In this document: positions 1-8,976 of the stretch, piece after piece
Layout of the letters: each line of letters starts with the position of its first letter
How positions within the stretch are numbered: position 1 is the stretch's first letter
Assembly (NCBI RefSeq): GCF_003719195.1
Contig: NZ_CP024996.1
Span: 930,001 to 994,000 of the forward strand
Source of the DNA: Herbaspirillum rubrisubalbicans
GTDB lineage: Bacteria > Pseudomonadota > Gammaproteobacteria > Burkholderiales > Burkholderiaceae_D
Direction: 5' to 3'
DNA: 64,000 nucleotides
Program-made: the position numbers and the translations under genes
Notes under the pieces: generated by a model
Seen by the model: the letters and a program-made list of their open reading frames with translations, nothing else
What the model was told of the DNA's origin: nothing
Database searches by the model: none

Positions 1-431
1 ATGCGCGAGGCTTCCGGGTGGAAGGTGGAGGAGCCGATGCCGATCAGGGCGGCTGCCAGCAGGAAGGCTTCGAAGCTGCCCGCCAGCGCCAGCAATACGA
101 TGCCCAGCAGGGTGGCGACCGCGCCGCAGGGCAACAGCCAGGGCTGTGGATGACGGTCGGTATACATGCCGATCCAGGGTTGCAGCAGCGAGGCGGTGAC
201 CTGGAAGGTCAGTGTGATCAGGCCGACCTGGGTGAAGCTCAAGCCATAGCCGGTCTTCAACATCGGGTAGATCGAGGGCAACAGGGCCTGGATCATGTCA
301 TTGATCAGGTGCGCGCCGCCGCAAGCCAGGATGATGCTCATCACCAGCGGCTGGGCGGCGATGGCGGCGGAAGAAGCTGGGGCGTCGGCACTGGCGGCGA
401 CGGACGCGGTGGAGTCGGTGGCACTGGTCAT
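1..431 (-). CDS. fsr: MFS transporter, fosmidomycin-resistance (Fsr) type, 5' part only
   Basis: The window edge cuts this gene: only about 143 N-terminal residues are present, read leftward from an ATG whose complement is at 429-431. After a Ser/Ala-rich leader comes LACGGAHLINDMIQALLPS and then a helix with TFQVTASLLQPWIGMYTDR, the first helices and the loop-2/3 region typical of the Fsr-like MFS exporters. Family members export fosmidomycin and other small compounds through the inner membrane by proton antiport. It is divergent from an AraC regulator, which probably controls it through the inverted repeat in the 88-bp gap. The family call is firm; the substrate is inferred. Confidence 0.8.
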   Translation of the reverse strand, partial: MTSATDSTASVAASADAPASSAAIAAQPLVMSIILACGGAHLINDMIQALLPSIYPMLKTGYGLSFTQVGLITLTFQVTASLLQPWIGMYTDRHPQPWLLPCGAVATLLGIVLLALAGSFEAFLLAAALIGIGSSTFHPEASR

Positions 432-473
432 GGTGTGGGGGATCGCAAACAGAATGGAGGAGGCAAGCGTATC

Positions 474-501
474 ATTGGCACCTATTGATGCTGATGCCAA
501 T
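474..501. promoter_or_regulatory. Inverted repeat in the fsr/araC divergent promoter region
   Basis: A perfect 7-bp inverted repeat, ATTGGCA at 474-480 and TGCCAAT at 495-501, lies 14 bp apart in the 88-bp gap between two divergent genes. It is 42 bp before the transporter start and 18 bp before the regulator start. It is a likely operator for the AraC-type regulator next to it; no binding data were available. Confidence 0.5.
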
Positions 502-519
502 TATTGGCGATTAAATGCC

Positions 520-1344
520 ATGCGTGTCCAACTCACCTCCGTTTGTCCCAGCGCCGAAGTGGATGCCTTCCAGCATCTGGGCAGTGCCGTAGTAGCCTTT
601 GCGCGCGAGCTGGCCTATCGCGACCTGCTGCGGGCACACTCGCATCGGCGTGGTCAGTTGCTCTATGCGGTGGAAGGCGTGATGCAGGTGCGAACCCCGC
701 AAGGGGTGTGGATGGTGCCGCCGCAGCGGGCGCTGTGGGTGCCGCCCCAGGTGGAGCATGAGATTCGCATGTTGAGCAAGGTGAGTATGCGCACGTTGTA
801 CATTGGCGAAGTGGAGGGGCAGGTGATCGGTGCGCAATGTCGTCTGCTGGAAGTGTCGGTGCTGCTGCGCGAGCTGATCCTGGCCTTGCTGGCCGAGCCG
901 CGCGACTATGCTCCGCACAGCCGTGCCGGTCACGTGGCCGAATTGATCCTCTCCGAGCTGGGGCGGGCACCCGCCATTCCGGTGGCCATCCCCTGGCCCC
1001 GTGATCGTCGCCTGCAAGCCATCTGCGAAGCCATTCTGGCCGATCCCGGCCGTCAGTTTTCACTGGCCGACTGGGCCGGGCTGGGCGGGGCCAGCGTGCG
1101 CACGGTAATCCGTCTCTTTCCCAGGGAGACCGGTCTGCAGTTTCGCCACTGGGTGCAGCAGGTGCATCTGAGCGAAGCGCTGGTGCGGCTGGCGCGTGGA
1201 GATGCGGTCGGGGTGGTGGCGCAGGCCTTGGGCTATCGCAGCCAGAGTGCGTTTTCCAGCATGTTCCGCAAGGCCTTGCGCAGCACGCCCAACCAATACC
1301 TGCCACGTCAGGAAAAGCGCCGCATCACCCTGGCTACGCAATAG
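520..1344 (+). CDS. AraC-family transcriptional regulator with N-terminal cupin domain
   Basis: A 274-residue regulator. The first ~110 residues form a cupin-type sensor (RAHSHRRGQLLYAVEG, then VPPQRALWVPPQVEHEI). The last ~100 hold two AraC helix-turn-helix units (FSLADWAGLGGASVRTVIRLF and VGVVAQALGYRSQSAFSSMFRKAL). The reading frame is open back to 295, but the start at 520 is preferred because the earlier ATGs lie inside the divergent transporter gene, and this start leaves a normal promoter gap. It belongs to the cupin-AraC group that usually controls an adjacent exporter, here the Fsr-type gene. The family is certain; the ligand is unknown. Confidence 0.85.
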   Translation: MRVQLTSVCPSAEVDAFQHLGSAVVAFARELAYRDLLRAHSHRRGQLLYAVEGVMQVRTPQGVWMVPPQRALWVPPQVEHEIRMLSKVSMRTLYIGEVEGQVIGAQCRLLEVSVLLRELILALLAEPRDYAPHSRAGHVAELILSELGRAPAIPVAIPWPRDRRLQAICEAILADPGRQFSLADWAGLGGASVRTVIRLFPRETGLQFRHWVQQVHLSEALVRLARGDAVGVVAQALGYRSQSAFSSMFRKALRSTPNQYLPRQEKRRITLATQ

Positions 1345-1410
1345 GGGATGACCGCCCACGGCGATTGCGGGCACACTAGCGCACTTCCCTGTTCGTTTTC
1401 TGGAGTTTGC

Positions 1411-2001
1411 ATGGTTCAACCTCAACCTACCCGCCTGCCTGCCATCACACGCGAGGCGATGCGTCCCGACCAGCGTGCGATGCTCGACGCCATCCTGGCC
1501 GGCCCGCGCAAGAATCTCAACGGCCCTTTCGTGGCCTGGATCCACAGTCCGCCGCTGGGCGAACTGGCCCAACGTCTGGGCGCCTTTTGCCGTTATGACA
1601 CCGGCTTGCCGCTACGCTTGTCGGAACTGGCCATTCTGACCACGGCGGCGTGCTGGCAATCGCAGGCGGAGTGGTTCATCCACTTGCCCATCGCCATCGA
1701 GGCAGGTATCGACCCGGCCGTGGCCGAGCAGATCCGCCTGGGCCAGAGCCCGCATTTCGTCGCCGCCGATGAAGCGCTGGTCTGGCGCTTTGCCAGCGAG
1801 CTGTATCGTGACAAACGCGTCTCCGAGACCACCTATGCGCAGGCCTGCGAGATGTTCGGCCTGCAGGTGGTGGTGAACCTGGTGGGTCTGCTCGGTTATT
1901 ACGCGCTGGTGGCCATGACCTTGAACACCTTCGCTATGCGCGCCGAAGGGCAGGGCGAGGATCAACTGCCCTTTGCGGAGCCGCCGTCAGCGTCTGTCTG
2001 A
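1411..2001 (+). CDS. Carboxymuconolactone decarboxylase (CMD/AhpD-fold) family protein
   Basis: A 196-residue all-helical protein of the CMD family. The central signature is LRLSELAILTTAACWQSQAEWFIHLPIAIEAG. It has the acidic residue and the QxEWxxH motif of decarboxylase-like members, but not the CxxC pair of the AhpD peroxidase-reductase, so a disulfide reductase role is unlikely. The start at 1411 has a GGAG ribosome site five bases upstream. It follows the AraC gene by 66 bp in the same direction, and the two may be co-transcribed. Substrate unknown: members act on ring-cleavage products or are simply uncharacterised. Confidence 0.8.
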   Translation: MVQPQPTRLPAITREAMRPDQRAMLDAILAGPRKNLNGPFVAWIHSPPLGELAQRLGAFCRYDTGLPLRLSELAILTTAACWQSQAEWFIHLPIAIEAGIDPAVAEQIRLGQSPHFVAADEALVWRFASELYRDKRVSETTYAQACEMFGLQVVVNLVGLLGYYALVAMTLNTFAMRAEGQGEDQLPFAEPPSASV

Positions 2002-2049
2002 TTGGGCGATACGTCACGTCCCGCCTGAGAAGATGCTGATTTGCAAGTG

Positions 2050-2076
2050 TAAAGATTGACGATCTTTTACCGTAAC
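2050..2076 (+). promoter_or_regulatory. Possible promoter or operator before the 606-residue protein
   Basis: TAAAGATT at 2050-2057 and ACCGTAAC at 2069-2076, 11 bp apart, resemble the flagellar sigma-28 layout (TAAAGTTT, 11 bp, GCCGATAA). The first box matches well and the second only half. The same stretch reads as a near-perfect inverted repeat (AAAGAT, TGACG, ATCTTT), so an operator is an equal possibility. Confidence 0.25.
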
Positions 2077-2110
2077 CAAGTCATGAGAACTCCGAACCAG
2101 GAGAGCGAAC

Positions 2111-3931
2111 ATGACGATGGAAACCGATCTGACCATCATGGCCCGCGAGGCCCTCACGCAACTGGCCTCGCAATATCCTCCTCGCGGTGACGGCGCGTCG
2201 CCCCCCACATCGGCGCCCCGGCCAGCCGTTGAGCAGGCCTTGCCGGAAGAAGGCGTGACACTGTCGTTATCGGCGCAAGGCAAGCTCATGGCCGCGCTGG
2301 CCAGTGCCGTCGACAATGTCACCACGGCTGCGGTCGGCTCCACCGAGGCGGTCCAAGTCCTGCTCGAGACTGTTGGTGGTGCTGCGCGCCCGATCACGCG
2401 CAATACGCTCTTTGCGATCGAAGCCCAATTGGTAGCCGCGCGTCGTGGCGCCGATGCGATCGCTTTTGCCGATGCGCAACTGCCGCCCTCGGAGGATGCC
2501 CAGCGCCTGGTGCAGGCGCGTCAGGCCACCGACTCCTTGTATGGCCGCGCCGCCAATCCATTCACGGGTTTGTCGCGCGCCGAGCTGTCGGCCATCGTCT
2601 ATGACGATAGTGGCGCCTACACCGTCAACGAACGCTATGCCGCCGCCAACCAGCGTACCGAGCTGGACCAGAAATTCTGGGCACCGGTATTTCAGCGTGC
2701 CCTTGACAGCGGCGACTGGAAGCCGGTCATCGCGGCAGCCCTGGTGTTCTACGCCAGTCTGTCGACGCTGGAGCAGACCGCCTATCCTTCCAACTATGCG
2801 CAATTGCTGCAGCAATATCTGGACCTCTATCAGTGGCAGCCGCAATCGCCTTTACCGCTGCAGCAGCAGGCCGACCTGGCGCGCATGTTGGAAACCTTGG
2901 TCTTGCCACTAGGGCCGATGGCGCTGGCCGGTGGCGTCATCCGCGGCCTGGTCTTGCCACGCCTGGGGCCGTCGCTGGCCGAACTGATCGCTGCCGCGCC
3001 GCGCCTGGCCGACCTGGTACAGGTCAACAACATTGCCCACAACGTGCAGGACAGTGCCTATCTGGTGTTGCTGCAACGGGTGTTCGGTCTCTCGCGGCGC
3101 GAGGAGGAGCCGGCCCCATTGCGCCGCGCCGGAGCGGGGGCGCTCAATCGCGATTTCCTGGCCTACGATGACCGGCGCCTGCTGGCCGAGGCCTATGCCT
3201 ACGCCCAGACCCATGAGATGGCATTGGAAGAGGTGGATGCCCTGGCCCGTGATCTGGCCGCCTACCGCCGCGCGCGCGCCGGTGCTGCAAATACGCGAGG
3301 TGCTGCTGCGGCTGCAGGTAAGGATGTGCCTGGTAATGGCCTTGCGCAGACGGCGCGCATGAGCAACGCCGATGCGGTCATTGCCCAGCGCTTGTTGAGC
3401 AGTCGTGCCGCCAGCATGACGCAGCTCGATCATGGCTTTTTGGCTTGGCTGCTCGATCCGGCCGGTGGCGGCTGGCGCGACGGTGAACTGAGCGGTCACC
3501 AGGTCAGCTTCAGCGCCCTGGAAAAACTGCTGGCCGGCCTGGCAGGTGTGGGCATCGGAGAGCCGGCCGGCGAGGGCAGGGGACTGGAAGCCTCGTACCG
3601 CATGGCGCTGGAACGCATCGCCCTGCAGGATCTGCCAGTGCTGCGTCAGCAGGCGCAAGCTGCCGCCGGCGATGCAGCGCGCACGCTCACGCTGGCGGCG
3701 CAGATGGCGGCACTGGCGCGCAGTGATGCGGCTGACACCGCCTTCATGAACAATGCCCTCATGCTGCTGCGCATGTATCGCATGTCGCTGACCATGAGCC
3801 CGGCCGAGCAACGCACCTTGGCCGAACTGGTCTATTGCGCCATGAAGAAGCGTCGCGTGCGCCCGCGTCGGGGCAAGCTCTTCCTGGGCTGGGCCGAGCG
3901 CAGCCCGCTGATGCCGTCGCTGCCGGGTTGA
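2111..3931 (+). CDS. Uncharacterised 606-residue protein
   Basis: I do not recognise this protein. It starts at 2111 with a good AGGAGAG site eight bases upstream. It is Ala/Leu-rich and looks almost wholly helical. There is no signal peptide, though a hydrophobic stretch lies near residues 270-300 (VLPLGPMALAGGVIRGLVLP). The segment EEGVTLSLSAQGKLMAAL at residues 46-63 resembles short motifs of flagellum- or secretion-associated proteins, which would fit a sigma-28-like upstream sequence, but this is weak. Residues 390-415 are Ala/Gly-rich and probably a linker. The C-terminus is basic (MKKRRVRPRRGK). It ends 20 bp from the convergent aidB stop, with no terminator hairpin between them. Confidence 0.6.
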   Translation: MTMETDLTIMAREALTQLASQYPPRGDGASPPTSAPRPAVEQALPEEGVTLSLSAQGKLMAALASAVDNVTTAAVGSTEAVQVLLETVGGAARPITRNTLFAIEAQLVAARRGADAIAFADAQLPPSEDAQRLVQARQATDSLYGRAANPFTGLSRAELSAIVYDDSGAYTVNERYAAANQRTELDQKFWAPVFQRALDSGDWKPVIAAALVFYASLSTLEQTAYPSNYAQLLQQYLDLYQWQPQSPLPLQQQADLARMLETLVLPLGPMALAGGVIRGLVLPRLGPSLAELIAAAPRLADLVQVNNIAHNVQDSAYLVLLQRVFGLSRREEEPAPLRRAGAGALNRDFLAYDDRRLLAEAYAYAQTHEMALEEVDALARDLAAYRRARAGAANTRGAAAAAGKDVPGNGLAQTARMSNADAVIAQRLLSSRAASMTQLDHGFLAWLLDPAGGGWRDGELSGHQVSFSALEKLLAGLAGVGIGEPAGEGRGLEASYRMALERIALQDLPVLRQQAQAAAGDAARTLTLAAQMAALARSDAADTAFMNNALMLLRMYRMSLTMSPAEQRTLAELVYCAMKKRRVRPRRGKLFLGWAERSPLMPSLPG

Positions 3932-3950
3932 GCGAGGGCCGCAGACAGGC

Positions 3951-5603
3951 TCACACGGTCGGCCAGGCGCGCTGCAGGATGGCTTGCTGCGCCGCCAGGC
4001 TGGTGACGGCCAGCGTGCCGTAGACGCGTCCACCATCGCGATCGCAACGACTGGCCAGGAATGCCTCGGCAGATTCGCCAGGGGCATGACGCAGCATGAG
4101 CATCATCTGCAGGGCCAGCACCAGTTGCTGGACCAAACGGCGAGCGCCAGCCTGACGTTGTTCTTCCGGTGCCGCCAGCCATTGTTTCAGATCGCGTACA
4201 CGCTGTGCCAGTGCCGAATGCACAGCGGCTGCATCGTCCAGCGCCATCAGCAGCAGCGCGAAACCTTCGGTCTCGTGCTCGATGGCGCGCAATACATCCA
4301 GGCACATCACATTGCCGGAACCTTCCCAGATCGAATTGACGGGCGCTTCACGATAGAGCCGTGCCATCGGCCCGTTCTCGACGTAGCCGTTGCCGCCCCA
4401 GACTTCCATGCATTCCCCGGTGAATTCCAATGCGCGCTTGCAGATCCAGAACTTGGCGGCGGGCGTGACGATACGCTTCCAGGCGCGTTGCAGCGGATCG
4501 TCCGGGGCATCGAAGGCATGGGCCAGGCGCAGCATCAGCATGGTGGCGGCCTCGCTCTCCAGGGCCAGGTCGGCCAGCACGGCGCGCATGAGGGGCTGCT
4601 CGGCCAGCAAGCGGCCGAAGGCGCTGCGATGACGTGCATGGTGGATCGCCTGCACCAGCGCTTGTCGCATCAGCGCGGTGCTGCCGATGACGCAATCCAG
4701 ACGGGTATGGTTGGCCATCTCGATGATGGTGGGGATGCCGCGCCCGTCCTCGCCCACCATGATGCCCAGGGCTTCTTCGAACTCCACCTCGCTGCTGCTG
4801 TTGGAGCGGTTGCCAAGCTTGTCCTTGAGGCGCTGGATCAGTACCGGATTGCGCTTGCCATCGGGCATCCAGCGCGGCACGAAGAAACAGGACAGGCCGT
4901 TTTCGGTGCGTGCCAGCATCAGGTGCGCATCGCACATCGGTGCCGAGAAAAACCATTTGTGGCCGGTCAGCAGGTAGGCCGCACCGCGACCCTGCTGGAG
5001 CGCATCGGCCGGCATGGCGACGGAGGCATTGCTGCGCACGTCCGAGCCGCCCTGTTTTTCGGTCATGCCCATGCCGATCAGGATGGAGCGCTTGTGCATC
5101 ATCGGCAAGTCACGTCCGTCGTGCTCGCGCGAGAACAGACGCGTGCGCAATTGCGCGAACAGCGCCACTTCCTGTTGCAGTACCGGGATGGCTGCAAAGG
5201 TCATGGTGGTCGGGCAGAGCGACCCGGCCTCGACCTGGGCATGGAGGAAGTAACCCGCCGCCCGTGCCGCGTGAGCACCATCGCCGGGTTGCATCCACGG
5301 CAGCGCGTGCAGGCCGGCGCGCCGCAGTTGTTCCAGCAGCGTATGCCAGGCCGGGTGGAAATCGACCACGTCGATGCGATGGCCAGTGCGGTCATGGGTA
5401 CGCAGTACCGGACTGTGCTGGTTGGCCAGCGCGGCCAGCTCACTCATCTCGGCCGTGCCAAGCGCCTCGCCCTGGCTGGCCAGGGTGCAGTCGTGCCAGT
5501 GTGCGCCTTCGCGCTGTACGGCTTCGACCAGGGCCGCATCGTTGCGGTAGAGGTTGTAGTCGCACAGGTCAGGGGCCTGGTTGCTGATGTCGTGGGTATG
5601 CAT
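3951..5603 (-). CDS. aidB: AidB-type acyl-CoA dehydrogenase
   Basis: A 550-residue flavoprotein of the acyl-CoA dehydrogenase superfamily. Length, the N-terminal YNLYRNDAALVEAV segment and the long C-terminal helical extension match AidB, an adaptive-response protein that binds FAD and DNA and limits alkylation damage, rather than the ~380-residue fatty-acid enzymes. Motifs seen: GMGMTEKQGGSDVR (FAD contact), GHKWFFSAPMCDAHLMLA, and REAPVNSIWEGSGNV, which carries the glutamate of the family. The start at 5603 has GGAG upstream; an in-frame ATG eight codons earlier is less well placed. Monocistronic and convergent with the 606-residue gene. Some annotations call such proteins isovaleryl-CoA dehydrogenase. 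Confidence 0.88.
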   Translation of the reverse strand: MHTHDISNQAPDLCDYNLYRNDAALVEAVQREGAHWHDCTLASQGEALGTAEMSELAALANQHSPVLRTHDRTGHRIDVVDFHPAWHTLLEQLRRAGLHALPWMQPGDGAHAARAAGYFLHAQVEAGSLCPTTMTFAAIPVLQQEVALFAQLRTRLFSREHDGRDLPMMHKRSILIGMGMTEKQGGSDVRSNASVAMPADALQQGRGAAYLLTGHKWFFSAPMCDAHLMLARTENGLSCFFVPRWMPDGKRNPVLIQRLKDKLGNRSNSSSEVEFEEALGIMVGEDGRGIPTIIEMANHTRLDCVIGSTALMRQALVQAIHHARHRSAFGRLLAEQPLMRAVLADLALESEAATMLMLRLAHAFDAPDDPLQRAWKRIVTPAAKFWICKRALEFTGECMEVWGGNGYVENGPMARLYREAPVNSIWEGSGNVMCLDVLRAIEHETEGFALLLMALDDAAAVHSALAQRVRDLKQWLAAPEEQRQAGARRLVQQLVLALQMMLMLRHAPGESAEAFLASRCDRDGGRVYGTLAVTSLAAQQAILQRAWPTV

Positions 5604-5787
5604 GTGGTCTCCGTGGGAGCCGCGCAAGCCTTGTTATTGTGCCGGATCGTTTGGTCGTGGTGCGCGCCTGAAAGCCTTTAGTGTGCGCGTATTTGGCGGG
5701 CTTGTGAACCGTAGAAAAGATCTCGCGAGCACAGGAGCTGAGGGGGGATAACCAGTTTTCCCTTCCTGTGCGCCGTTTAATAGGCCA

Positions 5788-5793
5788 TATAAT
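5788..5793 (+). promoter_or_regulatory. Possible -10 box of the acyltransferase gene
   Basis: TATAAT sits 24 bp before the acyltransferase start, in the 213-bp gap between divergent genes. No convincing -35 box lies 16-18 bp upstream, so only the -10 box is proposed. Confidence 0.3.
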
Positions 5794-5816
5794 ACTCAGC
5801 TTTGCCCTGAGCATTC

Positions 5817-7787
5817 ATGCTTGCCAGCCATCACAAGACACCTGCAGGTACCACTCCTCGCCCTCCAAGCCATGCACCCTACCGCCGCGACATTGATGGC
5901 CTGCGGGCCATCGCCGTGCTCTGCGTGGTGGTGTTCCATGCCTTCCCGGAATGCCTGCCAGGGGGATTCGTCGGGGTGGACATCTTCTTCGTCATTTCCG
6001 GCTTCCTGATCAGCGGCATCCTGTTCGACGCGCTGCAGCGAGGGCACTTCAGCATCATCGACTTCTATATCCGACGTGTCAGGCGCATCTTCCCCGCGCT
6101 GTTGCTGGTGATGCTGGTGTGCCTGCTGGCGGGTTGGTTCATCCTGCTGCCGCAAGAATATCGACAACTGGGCAAGCACATCCTCGGTGGTGCCGGCTTC
6201 GTCTCCAACATCGTGCTGTGGAGCGAGGCCGGTTATTTCGACACCTCGGCCGAGACCAAGCCCCTGCTCCATCTATGGTCGCTCGGGGTGGAAGAACAGT
6301 TCTACCTGTTTTGGCCCTTGCTGCTGTGGGCCGCCTGGAAACGCCGACGCACGATGCTGGCGACCCTGTTGACGGTCATGCTGCTGTCCTTTGGTTGGAA
6401 TGTCGTGTCGGTCCACCAGGATGCCGTGGCCGCTTTCTACCTGCCGATGTCGCGTTTCTGGGAATTGGGGGCGGGGGGCTTGCTGGCCTACTGGCGGGGC
6501 AGGAGCGCGCCTGTCCAGGGCAGCGTGGCCAACTGGTTCTCGGCCATCGGGCTCTTGCTCATCATCCTCGCCATTGCCGTCATCACCAAGCAAGACCTCT
6601 TCCCTGGCTGGTGGGCTGCGCTACCGGTGGCAGGCGCCTTCCTGTTGCTGGCGGCCGGGCCACAGGCCAGCGTCAATCGCACCCTGCTGTCGCACCGGAC
6701 CATGGTGTGGCTCGGCCTGATCAGTTATCCGTTATACCTGTGGCATTGGCCGCTGCTGGCCTTCGCGCGCTTGCTGGCGGGGGATACGCCACCGGTCGAT
6801 GTGCGTCTGGGGGTGGTCGTGCTGGCCATGGTGCTGGCCTGGTTCACCTATCGACTGCTGGAAGTCCCGGTGCGCCTGCGCGCCTCCGGTCGCAAAGTGG
6901 CGGTGACGCTGGTGCTGTTGATGCTCTTGATGGCTGCGCTGGGCTGGTTTGTCGTCAAACGCAATGGTATGGAATTCCGCAACATGGGGGCCTTGGCGAT
7001 GTTGTTCAACGACCAGGTCAGGCAAACAGCGGCGCTGAACCACTTCGAATTGCCGCATCCCTCTTGCGCCTCCTTGATGGGGAAAGAACATTCCCGCGAC
7101 TGGTGTACCGCGCCCGTGAGCTCGGCGCCACCACAAGTGCTGCTCATCGGGGATAGCTATTCAGGGGCCTATGCGCCCATGCTGGCGCGGTTGTATGAAA
7201 CCAGCCCGCAGCCGCAACTGGTATTCCGGCAATTTGCCCGTGGCGGTTGTGCTTCCTTGCTCAATTACAGCAGCGGCTACTGCCTGGAGATTGCCGAACG
7301 GCTGGCCCAGTATGCGCGCGACACCCCCTCGATCCAGACCGTGGTCCTGGCCGCCAACTGGCCGGGCCAGTTCGCCGCCGATCAGAGCGATATTCTGAGG
7401 GCACTGGAACAGACCATTTTGTATTACCGCCAACTGGGCAAGCGCGTGGTCGTGCTGCTGTCACCGCCCAACGGTGCCAATCCGAAATCCTGCGTGCTGC
7501 GTGGCGTCCACCTGTCCGATGCCGACTTCTGCAACTTGCCGCTGGCCAAGGCCGAACAGATGGACGACCACTACCGCGAGCAATTGCTGCCGCTGCTGCA
7601 AAGGCTACAGGTGCCGGTATTCGATCCCTTCCCCACGCTGTGTGATCAGCATGGCTGCAAGGTCATCGATGGGCTCCGCATTCTCTATTTCGATCCCGGT
7701 CACCTGAGCCAATACGGTGCGCAGTTCCTGGCCGATCATGCCGGGCAGGCATTGCGCCGACTGCTGCTGGGGATGCCAGCAAGCTGA
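5817..7787 (+). CDS. Membrane O-acyltransferase (OafA/YrhL type) with C-terminal SGNH domain
   Basis: A 656-residue protein in two parts. Residues ~20-375 are an acyltransferase-3 membrane domain of about ten helices, opening with YRRDIDGLRAIAVLCVVVFH (the essential His and Arg) and containing SLGVEEQFYLFWPLL. Residues ~430-650 form a periplasmic SGNH hydrolase-like domain, with LLIGDSYSGAY carrying the nucleophilic Ser and a C-terminal DPGHLSQYG carrying the Asp-His pair. Such fusions transfer acetyl groups to lipopolysaccharide, exopolysaccharide or peptidoglycan sugars at the cytoplasmic membrane. There is no polysaccharide cluster beside it, so the acceptor is unknown. It is probably transcribed alone. 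Confidence 0.88.
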   Translation: MLASHHKTPAGTTPRPPSHAPYRRDIDGLRAIAVLCVVVFHAFPECLPGGFVGVDIFFVISGFLISGILFDALQRGHFSIIDFYIRRVRRIFPALLLVMLVCLLAGWFILLPQEYRQLGKHILGGAGFVSNIVLWSEAGYFDTSAETKPLLHLWSLGVEEQFYLFWPLLLWAAWKRRRTMLATLLTVMLLSFGWNVVSVHQDAVAAFYLPMSRFWELGAGGLLAYWRGRSAPVQGSVANWFSAIGLLLIILAIAVITKQDLFPGWWAALPVAGAFLLLAAGPQASVNRTLLSHRTMVWLGLISYPLYLWHWPLLAFARLLAGDTPPVDVRLGVVVLAMVLAWFTYRLLEVPVRLRASGRKVAVTLVLLMLLMAALGWFVVKRNGMEFRNMGALAMLFNDQVRQTAALNHFELPHPSCASLMGKEHSRDWCTAPVSSAPPQVLLIGDSYSGAYAPMLARLYETSPQPQLVFRQFARGGCASLLNYSSGYCLEIAERLAQYARDTPSIQTVVLAANWPGQFAADQSDILRALEQTILYYRQLGKRVVVLLSPPNGANPKSCVLRGVHLSDADFCNLPLAKAEQMDDHYREQLLPLLQRLQVPVFDPFPTLCDQHGCKVIDGLRILYFDPGHLSQYGAQFLADHAGQALRRLLLGMPAS

Positions 7788-7951
7788 AACGGTCTTTCAG
7801 CACACCCGATGCTTTAAATGATTTGGCTATATCCTTATAAGCATCTTGTTAGGTCGCACTGCCGACACATGCGCAGCAGTCATATTAGAATGGCCATTTC
7901 GACCAAAGATCGCCCCGTGCCCATGCACGGCTGCGCAAGAAAGCCAAGCAG

Positions 7952-8854
7952 ATGTCTTATCCGACCATCGAATCGACCATCGGCAATACCCCGCTGATCC
8001 AGTTGCCGCGCATCGGCGGCGACGAAGCCAGGCGCCGCAACAACCTCATCCTGGGCAAGCTCGAAGGCAATAACCCGGCCGGCTCCGTCAAGGACCGCGC
8101 CGCCTATTCCATGATCACCCGCGCCGAAGCGCGCGGCCAGATCAAGCCGGGCGATACCCTGATCGAAGCCACCAGCGGCAATACCGGTATCGCCCTGGCG
8201 ATGGTGGCGGCCATGCGCGGCTACAAGATGGTCTTGCTGATGCCCGAGAACCTGTCCGAAGAGCGCCGCCAGAGCATGGCAGCGTATGGCGCCAAGATCG
8301 TGTTGACGCCCAAGAGCGGTGGCATGGAATACGCGCGCGACCTGGCCGAGCAGATGCAGAAGAATGGCGAAGGCCTGATCCTGGACCAGTTCGCTAACCC
8401 CGACAATCCGCTGGCTCACTACGAGACCACTGGTCCCGAGATCTGGCGCGATACCAAGGGCAGCATCACTCACTTCGTCAGTGCCATGGGCACCACCGGT
8501 ACCATCATGGGAGTGGCGCAATTCCTGAAGGAAAAGAATGCGCAAGTGCAGATCGTCGGCGCGCAACCGGAAGAGGGCTCTTCCATTCCTGGTATTCGCA
8601 AATGGCCCGAGGCCTACCTGCCCAAGATCTTTGACCGCTCGCGTGTGGACCAGATCGAGTCGGTCAGTCAGGCCGACGCCGAGAACATGGCGCGCAAGCT
8701 GGCTGTGACCGAAGGGCTGTTCTGCGGCATCTCGGCCGCAGGCGCCTGTGAAGTGGCGGTGCGGCTGTCACATCAGCTGGAAAACGCCACCATCGTCTTC
8801 ATCGTCTGCGATCGTGGTGACCGCTATCTATCGACCGGGGTATTCCCGGCTTGA
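7952..8854 (+). CDS. cysM: Cysteine synthase B (O-acetylserine sulfhydrylase)
   Basis: A 300-residue PLP enzyme that makes cysteine from O-acetylserine and sulfide or thiosulfate in the cytoplasm. It has the PLP lysine in NNPAGSVKDRAA (Lys47), the substrate loop EATSGNTGIA (residues 72-80), and GTTGTIMG for phosphate binding. The arginine-rich loop (EARRRNN) and the segment EEGSSIPGIRKWPEAYLP favour the CysM branch over CysK. It is monocistronic. Its original terminator was split by the adjacent insertion sequence, with the left copy of the hairpin 57 bp after the stop. Confidence 0.92.
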   Translation: MSYPTIESTIGNTPLIQLPRIGGDEARRRNNLILGKLEGNNPAGSVKDRAAYSMITRAEARGQIKPGDTLIEATSGNTGIALAMVAAMRGYKMVLLMPENLSEERRQSMAAYGAKIVLTPKSGGMEYARDLAEQMQKNGEGLILDQFANPDNPLAHYETTGPEIWRDTKGSITHFVSAMGTTGTIMGVAQFLKEKNAQVQIVGAQPEEGSSIPGIRKWPEAYLPKIFDRSRVDQIESVSQADAENMARKLAVTEGLFCGISAAGACEVAVRLSHQLENATIVFIVCDRGDRYLSTGVFPA

Positions 8855-8910
8855 TGGTAGATCAGGGGCTTCAGTGAGAAGAGGCCCTTGAAGCCTCGGC
8901 GCAATGAAAA

Positions 8911-8929
8911 ACGGAGCCAATGGCTCCGT
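8911..8929. repeat. Left 19-bp target duplication (copy of the cysM terminator hairpin)
   Basis: ACGGAGCCAATGGCTCCGT, itself an 8-bp stem with a 3-base loop, abuts the left end of the IS and is repeated exactly at 10496-10514. The left copy keeps the A-run on its outer side (GAAAA) but has lost the T-run, so alone it can only act as a terminator for leftward transcription. Confidence 0.85.
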
Positions 8930-8942
8930 CAGGTTGATGACG

Positions 8943-8976
8943 AACCCCGTGTTTTCGAACACGGGGTTTTGTTTTT
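8943..8976 (+). terminator. Inward-facing terminator at the left end of the IS
   Basis: A perfect 11-bp stem (AACCCCGTGTT at 8943-8953, AACACGGGGTT at 8958-8968) closed by a TTCG tetraloop is followed by TTGTTTTT. It would stop transcripts coming from cysM and so replaces the T-run lost when the cysM terminator was split. It ends beside the transposase stop codon. Confidence 0.8.

Noticed and set aside
3984-5681. A 565-codon frame on the strand opposite aidB
   Set aside because: It is a GC-rich shadow: its translation is Gln/His/Gly-rich without any family signature, and the opposite strand codes a clear AidB protein.
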